From positions 184,000 to 247,999 of the forward strand of contig JAEWSH010000019.1 of assembly GCA_023398375.1 (NCBI GenBank): a DNA stretch of 64,000 nucleotides, read 5' to 3'. The position numbers and the translations under genes were made by a program. Shown here in pieces: positions 23,977 through 33,720 of the stretch. The stretch is from Bacillota bacterium. Its GTDB lineage: Bacteria > Bacillota > Clostridia > Lachnospirales > Lachnospiraceae. The notes under the pieces were generated by a model that ran no database searches, was not told the DNA's origin, and worked only from the letters and a program-made list of their open reading frames with translations. Each line of letters opens with the position of its first letter. The first letter of the stretch is position 1.

Positions 23977-25344
23977 ATGAAAGAAAAAGCAATGAATGTA
24001 AAATTGGTTGTAAGACCGATTGTCGGATGCCTTACACATTCTCATTTTTGGGAAGGGCCATGTCGTGCGGGTTATAAAGAAAATATGACGACAGAAGCAG
24101 AAAATGCAGCGGCAGATGCAGCATTTGCAAGTGCGAATGAAAAATTGAAAGAAGCGACAGAAAAAATTACTTTTTTAGAAACCATTGACGCAAGATATGA
24201 TGAGAAATTTGTTGTCGGAAGAGATGTATTTGAAAAAATTGAAGAAGATATTGATAAAGTAGATTTTTTCTTATGCATGAACTGGAGAATCCCAAAACTG
24301 GAACGTTATAAAAAACCGATCGTAATTATGCAGAATGGTAATGAAGGGATTGACTTTGCGGCATATTGCAGATCGATCGGAGTAGAAGCGTATGTAGCAA
24401 TGGATCTTCAGGATCTGAATGAAATTGCACATATATTGTGGGTCAGAAAGGCAGTTGCCAATACGAGAGCATTGGTATTGACAGCAGGCGGGCAGCCTAC
24501 TTTTGGAATCCAAAGTCTGATCCGCGATCCGGAGATTCTAAGACAAAAATATGGAATGGAAGTGATCAAACTCCCATTCAGAGATATTTTTCCATATATG
24601 GATCAGATTACGGATGAAGAAGCAAGACCAATTGCGGATCAATTACTCAAGAACTCAAAAGAAACAAAGGTAAATGTTGACTGGTTCATAAATGATATCA
24701 AGTATTACCTTGCAGCAAAAAAGATGATGGACGTGTATGACTGCAATGCTTTTTCAACAGCTTGCCATGAACTTTGCACATCGGAAATCCCACAGCAGAG
24801 AAAATTTACACCATGTGTGTGTCATTCCATTATGAAGGATGAAGGAATCCCAAGCGGCTGTGAAGAAGATCTGAATGCAATGATGGCAATGGTCATTATG
24901 CAATATGCATCTAACCGTCCGGCGTTCATGGGCAATCCAAATCATGAAACAGATGAGTTGCTGCGTATTCATCATGCAGTACCGGCTCTTTGCATGAACG
25001 GATACGGAACCAAACCATTGGAATACAAATTATGGGCTTTTACAGGACAAGGATTTGGCGGAAAGCTACAGGTTGATTTTACGGAAAACAAAGAGGATGA
25101 GGTAACACTTGCAAGATTTAACCCTGCAGGAGATACCATGTGCGTGAAGGTAGGAGAAGTCATCCGCTCAGAATATGATGCAGTATATTGCAGCCCATAT
25201 TACTTTATCAAGATGGATGATGCCAGAACGTATATGCACAATCTGGCAGGCTTCGGCCACCATCAGGTGCTGATTTTTGGTAATTACAGAAAGCAGTTAA
25301 AAGAGATTGCCAAAGTTATGAAGTTTGACATTCTGGAAGGATAA
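23977..25344 (+). CDS. L-fucose/L-arabinose isomerase-like protein
   Basis: 455 aa from ATG 23977 behind GGAGG. The length and segments such as CMNWRIPKLERYKKPIVIMQNGNEG, AFSTACHELC and the C-terminal MHNLAGFGHHQVLIFGNYR are of the fucose-isomerase superfamily, but it is shorter than E. coli FucI (about 590 aa) and lacks its overall layout. It is the only fucose-isomerase-like gene in the window, so it may supply fuculose, or act on another aldose. It starts an operon-like run with a class V aminotransferase, a small unknown protein and a GH31 glycosidase. A TATAAT box lies at 23941 without a clear -35. Confidence 0.65.
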   Translation: MKEKAMNVKLVVRPIVGCLTHSHFWEGPCRAGYKENMTTEAENAAADAAFASANEKLKEATEKITFLETIDARYDEKFVVGRDVFEKIEEDIDKVDFFLCMNWRIPKLERYKKPIVIMQNGNEGIDFAAYCRSIGVEAYVAMDLQDLNEIAHILWVRKAVANTRALVLTAGGQPTFGIQSLIRDPEILRQKYGMEVIKLPFRDIFPYMDQITDEEARPIADQLLKNSKETKVNVDWFINDIKYYLAAKKMMDVYDCNAFSTACHELCTSEIPQQRKFTPCVCHSIMKDEGIPSGCEEDLNAMMAMVIMQYASNRPAFMGNPNHETDELLRIHHAVPALCMNGYGTKPLEYKLWAFTGQGFGGKLQVDFTENKEDEVTLARFNPAGDTMCVKVGEVIRSEYDAVYCSPYYFIKMDDARTYMHNLAGFGHHQVLIFGNYRKQLKEIAKVMKFDILEG

Positions 25345-25390
25345 AAAATGTAAGTAAATTTTACAATAATAAGAAGCGGAGGTATTTCTA

Positions 25391-26521
25391 ATGATATATC
25401 TCAATAATGCCGCAACTACATATCCAAAACCGCAGCGTGTGCTTGAAGCATATGCTGCGGGTCTGAATAACCCGCCTTCTTCCCAATTTAGAAGTGCGGG
25501 CTCTTTTGATGAGAAAAATGTTTTTACTATATGCAGGAATAATCTGGGAGAACTGTTTGGTATTCAAGAAGCAGAGCGGATTTTCTTTTCAAGCGGGGCT
25601 ACGGATTCCCTGAATAAAGTGATAGGCGGAATGAATTTTAAGGGAAAACAGATCATAACAACACAGACAGAACATAATAGTGTCTTAAGAACGTTATTCA
25701 ATCATAAGGATTTGAAAGAGAGTATCATCATGATACCTTGCGATGATAATGGAAAAATAGAGCTCGAAGTATTAAAAAACAAAATGAGTGCAGATATAGG
25801 AGCGGTCATCGTCAATCACTGCTCGAATGTGACGGGGGCGGTACAGGATATCAGGCAGATTGGTATGCTGACAAAGGAAGTTGGGGTTCCGCTGATTGTG
25901 GATGCCTCTCAAAGTGCTGGCTGTATACCGATAGAAGCAGATCTTTGGAATGTTGATGTGCTGGTATTTACAGGACATAAAAGCTTATTTGGTCCTCAGG
26001 GGACCGGAGGGCATTATATAAGAAAAGGAGTTGACATAATTCCCATCTGCTTTGGCGGAACCGGAAGAGACAGCAGCCAGCTGACTTACGAGCATGGCGA
26101 TTATGAATTTGAAGTCGGAACCCAAAATGAACCGGGTATTTATGCCTTGAATGCGGGGGTGTCCTATATTTTGGAAAAAGGACTTTGGGAGATCGGACAA
26201 CAGGAAAGCATACTTATGGGCCTGTTGTATCAGGAACTGGAACAGATGAAGCATGTCACTGTTTATGGAAATAGTCACGATAATAGGGGGCCTGTTCTGA
26301 GCTTTAATATCGCAGGACTACATGCGTCGGATGTTGCATATATCCTGTGGAACGGATATGATATCACGGTAAGGGCAGGATTACATTGTGCACCGCTGAT
26401 TCATGATGCACTTGGCACGCATGCATTCGGAACAGTTAGGGTCAGTATTTCTGATATGACAACAAAGAAAGAAATAGAAAAATTCATTGAGGCAGTTGCA
26501 AAGATCAATGCGGCAGTTTAA
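25391..26521 (+). CDS. Class V aminotransferase, cysteine desulfurase-like
   Basis: 376 aa. PLP-dependent fold type I. Lys197 in VFTGHKSLFGPQG is the Schiff-base lysine, and YLNNAATTYPKP and TQTEHNS are typical of cysteine desulfurase/selenocysteine lyase (Csd/SufS) proteins. Cys333 in RAGLHCAPL matches the catalytic cysteine position. It lies outside any isc or suf cluster. It may deliver sulfur or selenium, possibly with the small protein encoded next to it; the link to sugar genes is unexplained. Confidence 0.88.
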   Translation: MIYLNNAATTYPKPQRVLEAYAAGLNNPPSSQFRSAGSFDEKNVFTICRNNLGELFGIQEAERIFFSSGATDSLNKVIGGMNFKGKQIITTQTEHNSVLRTLFNHKDLKESIIMIPCDDNGKIELEVLKNKMSADIGAVIVNHCSNVTGAVQDIRQIGMLTKEVGVPLIVDASQSAGCIPIEADLWNVDVLVFTGHKSLFGPQGTGGHYIRKGVDIIPICFGGTGRDSSQLTYEHGDYEFEVGTQNEPGIYALNAGVSYILEKGLWEIGQQESILMGLLYQELEQMKHVTVYGNSHDNRGPVLSFNIAGLHASDVAYILWNGYDITVRAGLHCAPLIHDALGTHAFGTVRVSISDMTTKKEIEKFIEAVAKINAAV

Positions 26522-26557
26522 ATTTTAATGTCGCTGAAGCGGCGGACGGGAGTAAGA

Positions 26558-26848
26558 GTGAAGATAGTAAAGAGGATAGAATCCAGAGAGAGATGTGCAG
26601 AGGCCGGTTGGTTCGCATTTGATTATTTGTTGGATAGAAAAATCGATAAGACATTTATTCTTTCTTTGAGGTCATTGGGGGCGTTTGTATTTTTGGAGAT
26701 ACTGTCAAGACCATTCTTTAAGATAGAGTCAGAGCATTTTATGATAAAGGGACTTTTGGGAGATGATTTTTTTCGGATGGCGGTACATAGGGATTATATG
26801 GAAGCGTTAACAAAAATGGAAGAGTATGTGCAAGAACTGGGAGATTAA
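26558..26848 (+). CDS. Small protein of unknown function
   Basis: 96 aa from GTG 26558, chosen because GGGAG lies 5 nt upstream; an in-frame ATG at 26528 has no ribosome site. I do not recognise the family. The sequence is basic at the start, with a hydrophobic-helical middle (FILSLRSLGAFVFLEILSRPFF) and a helical acidic end. It lies 36 bp after the desulfurase-like gene and 5 bp before the GH31 gene, so it is part of that transcript. It may be a partner of one of the two. Confidence 0.7.
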   Translation: MKIVKRIESRERCAEAGWFAFDYLLDRKIDKTFILSLRSLGAFVFLEILSRPFFKIESEHFMIKGLLGDDFFRMAVHRDYMEALTKMEEYVQELGD

Positions 26849-26853
26849 TCGGA

Positions 26854-29325
26854 ATGAAGAAAATAACATATAAGCAATATGATAATTGCGTGAACATAAA
26901 AACAGAATGTGGTGAGTGGATTCGTTTGCAGGCAGTGCGGGAAGATATTATCAGATGTACCTATTCCAAAGAGGAAATAAAGCAGGATATAGGAAAAGAT
27001 TCCTCTTACATCATAGAAACAAGTCGTTTAGATACGACACCATTACAAATAAAAGAGACAGAAAACTATCTACAGATAGAGACAGCAAAAGTGGAAGTTC
27101 ATCTGGATCTGTTTACAGGACAAATGGATTATACGGATAAAATGACTGGCAGGCGTTTGCTTAAGGAAGGCAAGAAACAGCTTAGTAAAATAGATATTTT
27201 TAGGTATACGACCGGAGATGAAAAGCCGGTCATTGACAGGGTAAAGACAGTAGATGGAGAGAGAAATTTTATTCAGAATCTAAAAAAAGTAAAAGATCAT
27301 GAAGCATACCGTGGGAAAATTTACTTTGAGTGGAAAGAGCAGGAAGGAATTTACGGTCTGGGACAGGCAGAAGAAGGTATTTATAATTACCGTCATCATA
27401 ACCAGTATCTTTACCAGCATAATATGAGAATTCCGATGCCCATGTTCTTCTCGGATGAAGGTTATGGTATGCTTTTTAACTGTTGCTGTCTGATGACATT
27501 TCAGGATGACTATAATGGTTCCTATCTCTTTTTTGATGCGGTTCCCTTTTTGGACTATTACTTCATAGCCGGTAAAAATCCGGATCTGGTAATAGACGGA
27601 TTCCGTTATCTGACAGGAAAGGCAGCCATGCTTCCGAAATGGGGCTATGGGTATGTGCAGTCCAAAGAACAGTATTATACCGCAGAAGAGTTAAAGGAAG
27701 TCGTAAAAAAGTATAGAGAACTGGAAGTACCATTGGATTGTGTGGTGCAGGACTGGAATACCTGGGAGCCGGGAAACTGGGGCGAAAAAATATTAGATAA
27801 GAAGCGCTACGGTGATATCAAAGAACAATTGGCAGAGATTAAAAAAATGAATGCCCATGCAATGGTTTCTGTCTGGCCGAATATGAATACGGGAGGCAAA
27901 AATCATACGGAATTTTTCGAAGCAGATCATCTTTTGCAGGATTATTCTACTTACGATGCTTTTTCGGAAAAAGCACGTGAAATGTACTGGGAACAGGCGA
28001 AAAAGGAATTATTTGACGGTGGATTTGAGGCATGGTGGTGTGATTCGACTGAACCATTCAGCGGACCTGACTGGGGCGGAGAAGTAAAGAAAGAACCTTG
28101 GGAACGGTACTGCCTGGTAGGCGGAGAGCATAAGAAATATCTGGAACCGGAGAAAGCCAATGCCTATGCACTCATGCATGCAAAGGGAATCTATGAGAAT
28201 CAACGGAAAGCAACAGAAGAAATCCGTGTGCTGAATCTGACCAGATCGGGATATGCTTCCGGACAAAAGTATGCGGCCGTGCTTTGGTCAGGAGATACGT
28301 ATGCTTCTTATGATACGTTTAAAAAGCAGATCGTGGAAGGACTTAATATGGGATTGTCCGGTTATCCGTACTGGACACTTGACATTGGTGGCTTTTTTAC
28401 AGTAGGAAGCAAGTGGCAGAACAGAGGCTGTGGATGCCATAAGGATGCGACACCGAAATGGTTCTGGCAGGGACAGTATAATAAAGGCGTAAAAGATAAT
28501 GCTTATAAAGAGCTTTATGTGAGATGGTTGCAAATGGGTACTTTCTTACCGATGTTTCGTTCCCACGGAACGGATACACCAAGAGAAATCTGGAACTTTG
28601 GAGAACGAGGGACTCCATATTTTGACGTAATAGAGAAATTCATCAAACTAAGATACCGTCTCATGCCATATATTTATTCGCTGGCGGGTGCAGTACATCT
28701 GAAAAATGCTACAATCATGAGAAGTCTGTTATTTGATTTTATGGATGATAAAAGAGCAAGAAAAATCGACGATGAATTCCTGTTTGGGAAAAGCTTTCTT
28801 GTCTGTCCGGTGACCAATGCCATGTATTATGAGCCGGATAATAAAGAAATTCATGGAAAGAAAGAGAGAAGCTGCTATTTACCCCTTGGCGCATGCTGGT
28901 ATGATTTCTGGAGCGGAGAGAAGTACGAAGGCGGACAGGAAATAACAGCAGATGCACCTTTGGAAAGCATTCCGGTCTTTGTAAAGGCAGGAGCCGTTAT
29001 CCCGATGAAAACGGGGATGCAGTATGCGGGAGATCAAGAGAAAGCTCCTTTGGAAATTCATGTTTATCCGGGCGCAGATGGAGATTTTACCCTTTATGAA
29101 GATCAAGGCAATACCTATGAATACGAAAAGGGTGCCTATGCTGTGACCAAAATCTGCTGGACGGAGAATGAGCATAGCCTGGTCATCCGAAAAAGAGAAG
29201 GAAGCTATGCAGGAATGCCAGAAGTTCAAACCATAAAAATCTTCATAAAAAATGAATATGATACTGAAATTTGTTATCAGGGAGAAGAAATTACTGTTTC
29301 GATTCCCGATATTCCAGAGGACTGA
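26854..29325 (+). CDS. Glycoside hydrolase family 31 (alpha-xylosidase/alpha-glucosidase-like)
   Basis: 823 aa without signal peptide, so cytoplasmic. An N-terminal beta-sandwich is followed by the catalytic barrel. Catalytic nucleophile candidate Asp397 in WWCDSTEPF; acid/base candidate Asp481 in LWSGDTYASYD; GYPYWTLDIGGFF and FRSHGTDTPREIW are further GH31 signatures. The family cleaves alpha-linked glucose, xylose or sulfoquinovose; substrate cannot be fixed from the sequence. The gene overlaps the convergent response regulator gene by 35 bp. Confidence 0.93.
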   Translation: MKKITYKQYDNCVNIKTECGEWIRLQAVREDIIRCTYSKEEIKQDIGKDSSYIIETSRLDTTPLQIKETENYLQIETAKVEVHLDLFTGQMDYTDKMTGRRLLKEGKKQLSKIDIFRYTTGDEKPVIDRVKTVDGERNFIQNLKKVKDHEAYRGKIYFEWKEQEGIYGLGQAEEGIYNYRHHNQYLYQHNMRIPMPMFFSDEGYGMLFNCCCLMTFQDDYNGSYLFFDAVPFLDYYFIAGKNPDLVIDGFRYLTGKAAMLPKWGYGYVQSKEQYYTAEELKEVVKKYRELEVPLDCVVQDWNTWEPGNWGEKILDKKRYGDIKEQLAEIKKMNAHAMVSVWPNMNTGGKNHTEFFEADHLLQDYSTYDAFSEKAREMYWEQAKKELFDGGFEAWWCDSTEPFSGPDWGGEVKKEPWERYCLVGGEHKKYLEPEKANAYALMHAKGIYENQRKATEEIRVLNLTRSGYASGQKYAAVLWSGDTYASYDTFKKQIVEGLNMGLSGYPYWTLDIGGFFTVGSKWQNRGCGCHKDATPKWFWQGQYNKGVKDNAYKELYVRWLQMGTFLPMFRSHGTDTPREIWNFGERGTPYFDVIEKFIKLRYRLMPYIYSLAGAVHLKNATIMRSLLFDFMDDKRARKIDDEFLFGKSFLVCPVTNAMYYEPDNKEIHGKKERSCYLPLGACWYDFWSGEKYEGGQEITADAPLESIPVFVKAGAVIPMKTGMQYAGDQEKAPLEIHVYPGADGDFTLYEDQGNTYEYEKGAYAVTKICWTENEHSLVIRKREGSYAGMPEVQTIKIFIKNEYDTEICYQGEEITVSIPDIPED

Positions 29326-30043
29326 CGCCGGTCTGCTTCTTAAAGATGCGGCTAAAATACCCCTGTTCAGGATAGCCCACAACTTCACCGATCTGACGAA
29401 TCGATAATTCGGAATGATGGGCAAGAAGCTGTTGGGCTTTTTGCATGCGGAGCGAGATCAAATATTTCGAAGGAGTGCAGTCATAATGCTGACAGAATAT
29501 CTTAGTCAGGTAACTGGAGCTGTAATTCATGTTGTGAGCGATGAGGTTCAGATTGATATCCTGATTAAAATTCTGTATCAGATAATCTCTTAACAACTCT
29601 GCGATCTGGACAGGTGTCTTGGCGCAGGAAGCCTGGCAAAAGATATTTTCCAGTGTGTTCTGTTCCAACATATATTTTTCTTTCAGCCGAAGCAGTGTTT
29701 CTCTCAATATATTGCTATCGATCGGTTTTAGAAGATATTCACATACCTGGTTCTGAAGTGCGACACGGGCATATTCAAATTCAGAATAGCCGCTGGTAAT
29801 GATTATGTCTATCGAAGGATAACGTGCATGTACTTTTTTGATCAGGGTAAGACCGTCCATGGCCGGCATACGGATATCCGTAATCAGGACATCGGCATTT
29901 AGTTTTTCTACTAATTCCAAAGCCTGTATACCAGTTGGTGCTGATCCGATCACTTCAAAACCGGTTCCGGAATTATTTATTTTTTTGCAGAGATTTTCTA
30001 ATAGAAGAGCTTCGTCTTCGGCTACGATTACACTGTAATTCAT
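29291..30043 (-). CDS. Response regulator, receiver plus AraC-type DNA-binding domain (YesN-like)
   Basis: 250 aa from ATG 30043, chosen for AGGAGT just upstream; an in-frame ATG 33 nt further up lies within a poorer context. Receiver domain with Asp9-10 region (VAEDEA), phosphoacceptor Asp56 (ITDIRMP) and switch Lys in LLKPID. The C-terminal AraC domain has two helix-turn-helix motifs (LNLIAHNMNYSSSYLTKIF and IRQIGEVVGYPEQGYFSRIF). It is 20 bp downstream of its sensor kinase. It probably controls the divergent ABC importer and GH95 genes. Confidence 0.94.
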   Translation of the reverse strand: MNYSVIVAEDEALLLENLCKKINNSGTGFEVIGSAPTGIQALELVEKLNADVLITDIRMPAMDGLTLIKKVHARYPSIDIIITSGYSEFEYARVALQNQVCEYLLKPIDSNILRETLLRLKEKYMLEQNTLENIFCQASCAKTPVQIAELLRDYLIQNFNQDINLNLIAHNMNYSSSYLTKIFCQHYDCTPSKYLISLRMQKAQQLLAHHSELSIRQIGEVVGYPEQGYFSRIFKKQTGVSPLEYRESKQ

Positions 30044-30062
30044 CTTACTCCTATCTGCCGCT

Positions 30063-31913
30063 TTAGCGGTCCTCATAGTTTACTATTTTCGTACCTATTG
30101 AAACGATAGCATGACCGTCTGTGGTATTACCAAAATGAAAAATAGTATTTTCTTTACAATAAATTTTCCAGCGAATATATACGTTCAGAAGGCCCAGTCC
30201 GTCTATTTTTAATTCCGGTATTCCGGTATTAATATCCACATCATCTATCCGTTGCTGAATCAATGCAAGAGCTTCTTCTGAAAAACCATTACCTGAATCA
30301 ACGATATCGATCTGCCAGTGTTCATCATAAAGTCTGCCGGTAATTTTAAGCGTCCATGGAGGAATGCAATCAGTACCGTATTTTATGGCGTTCTCGACCA
30401 GAGGCTGAATAATAAGCTTTGGTACCTTCATTGACAATAGGGCAGGTTCCATTTCCAAAATGCAGGTGAGGTTTGCCTGATAACGAACCTTCATACAATA
30501 TAAGTACTTTTCTACATAATCCATTTCCTCTTCCAAGGTAACAAGGGAAGAAGAATTATCTGTGATATACCGCATGATCTGGGAGAGATTGCAGCATAAG
30601 TTTATGACATTTTGGCTTTCATCATTTTCGGCAAGTACAATGATGCAGGAGAGTGTGTTGTAGTAAAAATGAGGATTGATCTGAGTTTGTAATGCCAAGG
30701 AACGGGATTTCATTTCCTGCTGCTTGGTATTGATCAATTCATTCATGGAAAATTTTAGTTTTACACTCATCTTTTGAAATGCCTTAAAAAGTTCGGTCAA
30801 TTCTTCATAAAAGGGATCATAATTATCTATCTGCTCTGTTCCTAAGGTTTCCAGTTCCATTCTTTGAATGATATGTTTCAAATGGCTGACGGGTTTGGTA
30901 ATGTTCTTGGAAAGAAAGTAAGAGATAAATATGGATACCATTAAAAGTATCAGCACGATCAGACACAGGAATAGTAATAAATTGTTTACCGGTCTCAATA
31001 TGATGGATTCTTTCTGAATAGTAATATAGGTCCAATTACTGTATTTGGAAGTATTGAAAACCAGATGCTCATGCTGACCTGTTTCAGGATTGGAAACCAG
31101 ACTGTCTTTTCCGAGAGATGATAATAAATCGTAATAATAGGATAAAGTCTGCTTTTCCTGATCGGATATATCATATGGATACACCAGGCTGCCATTTTCA
31201 TTAAATACATAAATGCTGGCAGAATCAGGCGTTTTTTTCTGGTAAGAAATAATTGGCTTAAAAATACTTTTACACCGCTTTACAGTTTCAATGGCACCGA
31301 CTTTGCGGCCATATTGATTAGAGTAGGTCCGATATACCGAAAGAAACCAGTCCGAGGAGGAGGATGCAGTGGAATAAGTATTTGTATAATAGGGAATTCC
31401 GATATATTTTATGCCATTTAATCTTTTTACTTCGTTCATCCAATTCAGGGAATCCATATTTACTTTGGCGGTGTTGGTTACCATACCAACTTTTACCTCA
31501 TTTCCAACCCAGTCATATAAATTGATCTGGTCAGCCTTGATATCGGAACCGTTGATCGTAACGAACAGATCTGCCAATTCAGGAAGCAGGCTGTCTGTCA
31601 GTTTCAAGTCATATGAGGAATCCAGTTTATCACTCATAAGGCTGCTGTAATTGATATTTGCAGAAGTAATGTCCAGATCATTAATGACGGCATCTACTTG
31701 ATTTAAGATAGACTGATTCAGTGATTCCAGAGCATCCTTTTCATTTTCAATCAGGATATCTGATACATACCGATAGAAAAAAGTGGCGAAGAAAATCATT
31801 ATTATGAAAGAAAGTAAAATGTGTGCCAGAAAAAATGTATGCTGAAGCTTTGGTTTCTTAGTGCGTTTTTTATAAAGTGTGTTAAATAAATGCATTATTT
31901 TTACTTTTATCAT
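30063..31913 (-). CDS. Sensor histidine kinase, YesM type
   Basis: 616 aa from ATG 31913, which has GGGAGT 3 nt upstream; an ATG 21 nt further up is in frame but lies inside a palindromic leader. Membrane segment at about 30-50, extracytoplasmic sensor of about 250 residues, second membrane segment (LLLFLCLIVLILLMVSIFIS), HAMP, then the His-kinase domain with QINPHFYYNTLS and an ATPase domain (VENAIKYG, DSGNGF, GLGLLNV). It senses an extracellular carbohydrate signal in related systems. It forms an operon with the downstream regulator. Confidence 0.94.
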   Translation of the reverse strand: MIKVKIMHLFNTLYKKRTKKPKLQHTFFLAHILLSFIIMIFFATFFYRYVSDILIENEKDALESLNQSILNQVDAVINDLDITSANINYSSLMSDKLDSSYDLKLTDSLLPELADLFVTINGSDIKADQINLYDWVGNEVKVGMVTNTAKVNMDSLNWMNEVKRLNGIKYIGIPYYTNTYSTASSSSDWFLSVYRTYSNQYGRKVGAIETVKRCKSIFKPIISYQKKTPDSASIYVFNENGSLVYPYDISDQEKQTLSYYYDLLSSLGKDSLVSNPETGQHEHLVFNTSKYSNWTYITIQKESIILRPVNNLLLFLCLIVLILLMVSIFISYFLSKNITKPVSHLKHIIQRMELETLGTEQIDNYDPFYEELTELFKAFQKMSVKLKFSMNELINTKQQEMKSRSLALQTQINPHFYYNTLSCIIVLAENDESQNVINLCCNLSQIMRYITDNSSSLVTLEEEMDYVEKYLYCMKVRYQANLTCILEMEPALLSMKVPKLIIQPLVENAIKYGTDCIPPWTLKITGRLYDEHWQIDIVDSGNGFSEEALALIQQRIDDVDINTGIPELKIDGLGLLNVYIRWKIYCKENTIFHFGNTTDGHAIVSIGTKIVNYEDR

Positions 31914-31914
31914 A

Positions 31915-32027
31915 TTACTCCCGTTGCATATCACAAACTTGTTTGTGATACTGCTATAAATAAAAAGTTGGAAACTTGTTTTCCAACCTTACTCCCGTTG
32001 CATATCACAAACTTGTTTGTGATACTG
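31915..32027 (-). repeat. Duplicated 39-bp leader unit with palindrome and ribosome site
   Basis: Identical 39-bp copies at 31915-31953 and 31989-32027. Read on the minus strand, each has the palindrome TATCACAAAC-AA-GTTTGTGATA followed by GCAACGGGAGTAA, which contains the ribosome site used by the kinase gene. Between them is another hairpin, GTTGGAAA / TTTCCAAC. The inner copy leads directly into the ATG; the outer copy has no start codon in the same place. It looks like a recent tandem duplication of a regulatory leader. Confidence 0.9.
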
Positions 32028-32167
32028 TTGCAAATTGTTATTCATACTCACCGGAAAAGCATAATGTATAAAACAGAAAAACTATTTATTATGATTATAT
32101 ACATAAAAAACAATCAAAACAAGGATTGGTTTTATTAAAAAGGTAAATATGACAAAAATGGATGGAA

Positions 32168-32197
32168 AAGTACAAATAAAATGTAAAGGAAGTACAA
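32168..32197 (+). promoter_or_regulatory. Direct repeat AAGTACAA, 22-bp spaced, candidate response-regulator site
   Basis: AAGTACAA at 32168 and again at 32190. AraC-type response regulators usually bind two direct repeats about two helical turns apart, and the regulator gene lies next door. The rest of 32028-32310 is AT-rich with no gene. A weak TATAAA box occurs at 32253 without a good -35, as expected of an activator-dependent promoter. Confidence 0.35.
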
Positions 32198-32310
32198 TGG
32201 TGGGAATAAGAAAGTCCATAGAAAAGAACAGGTCTGTTTGTTATTCTGTTTATATAAAATAGAGGGCAGTACATGGTGTATTGTCAAAAAACTATATTAG
32301 GAGGGTCTCT

Positions 32311-33693
32311 ATGAAGAAGAAAATATTGGCATCATTGTTATGTGTAAGTACGGCAGCAGTTATGGTCGCAGGTTGTGGTAGTAAAGATACTGCGGCAACT
32401 GAGTCTGGCAAGGCAGCTACAGAAGAAGCTACAACAGCAGGAGAAACAGTAGGCGCAGATGCAACGGAAGAATTTGCTGGAGAAGAATTAAGCATTCTGG
32501 TATCAGCAGGCTGGATGGATAACCGTTATGATGCTACGATTGAAAGATTTGAAGATACTTATGGGGTAACAGTTGATCTTCAGACCATACCGGCAGATCA
32601 GTATTCGGATATTCTACAGTCAAAATTAGATACGGGAACATGTGCGGATGTATTTTGGATCCAGTCCAATCCATTTGCAATTGCTTCTACTATTGTAGAT
32701 CCGGAAAAATATTGTATTGATTTTACGGGTGCATCGTGGAAGAACATTATGCCGGAATCCAGAAAAGCTTCGTGTGAGTATGATGGTAAATTATACGGTC
32801 TGCAGCTTTGGCATAATTCTCCGGAATATGTGCTTGTGTATAATAAAACTCTTTTCGGTGAGTTAGGATTGCAAGTACCGACTACTTATGAAGAATTAAA
32901 AACAGCATGTGCTGCAATTGCTGAAAAAGGTATTACCCCATGGTTCGTACCCGGTGCAGATGGATGGCAGCATCAACTGGCATTTTTCCAGATCGGCGGC
33001 GTATATGAAAAAAGCCAGCCGGGGCTATACGATGCTTTGAACGAAAACACTGCAACATTTGCAGGAAATGCGAAAATGTTGGAAGTTTTACAGCAGTTCA
33101 AAGAATTATCAGATCTTGGATATTTTGGAGAAGATTGGATCGGAACGGATTCTACGAATATGTCTAATGAATTTGGTGACAGAAAGTGTGCGATGGCAAT
33201 GGCCAACTCAAGCTATATCAAACAGATTCAGGAAGATACCGGAACATCAGATCAATTTGGAATGTTTTTGATTCCATTGGGAGATAATGACACATTCCCC
33301 GCTAACCCTGCAGGTCCTACTATATTTGGATACAACGGAACAGAACACCCGGAACTGGTAAAAACATTCTTTGATTTCGTATGTACCACAGAGAGTTTGC
33401 AGGAGATTCTTGATCATTCACCGGCCTATACAAACATTGATGTCAAGGATGATGCAGTGATTCAGAAATGGTTACCGGAAGAGGAAGAATTTATGAGCGG
33501 TTTAGACACCGGTAAAATGGTAACACCGGTACTACAGACAGGAACCAAATATACAAATGATTACTGGATGGATTTTGGTGCTGATTTAATCTCTTATTGT
33601 CAGGGACAAATAGAAGCAAATGATGTTTTAAAAAATATGGATACGAATAGGGCAGAAGCTGCCAAAGTAGCGGGAGATAATGCTTGGAAATAG
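32311..33693 (+). CDS. Carbohydrate ABC transporter substrate-binding lipoprotein (MsmE type)
   Basis: 460 aa from ATG 32311 behind GGAGGG. Signal peptide ending VAGC with Cys22, then a Thr/Ala/Glu-rich linker. The mature part is a family 1 solute-binding protein (ELSILVSAGWMDNRYD, TYEELKTACAAIAEKGITPW). Such proteins bind oligosaccharides. It is followed by two permease genes and a GH95 fucosidase, so fucosylated oligosaccharides are the likely ligand (inference). Confidence 0.93.
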   Translation: MKKKILASLLCVSTAAVMVAGCGSKDTAATESGKAATEEATTAGETVGADATEEFAGEELSILVSAGWMDNRYDATIERFEDTYGVTVDLQTIPADQYSDILQSKLDTGTCADVFWIQSNPFAIASTIVDPEKYCIDFTGASWKNIMPESRKASCEYDGKLYGLQLWHNSPEYVLVYNKTLFGELGLQVPTTYEELKTACAAIAEKGITPWFVPGADGWQHQLAFFQIGGVYEKSQPGLYDALNENTATFAGNAKMLEVLQQFKELSDLGYFGEDWIGTDSTNMSNEFGDRKCAMAMANSSYIKQIQEDTGTSDQFGMFLIPLGDNDTFPANPAGPTIFGYNGTEHPELVKTFFDFVCTTESLQEILDHSPAYTNIDVKDDAVIQKWLPEEEEFMSGLDTGKMVTPVLQTGTKYTNDYWMDFGADLISYCQGQIEANDVLKNMDTNRAEAAKVAGDNAWK

Positions 33694-33720
33694 AACTATC
33701 TGATAAACAGGAGGCAGAAC

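Noticed and set aside
26854..29325. GH31 as a sulfoquinovosidase (YihQ)
   Set aside because: The protein is longer than YihQ and no other sulfoquinovose genes are recognised nearby; substrate left open.
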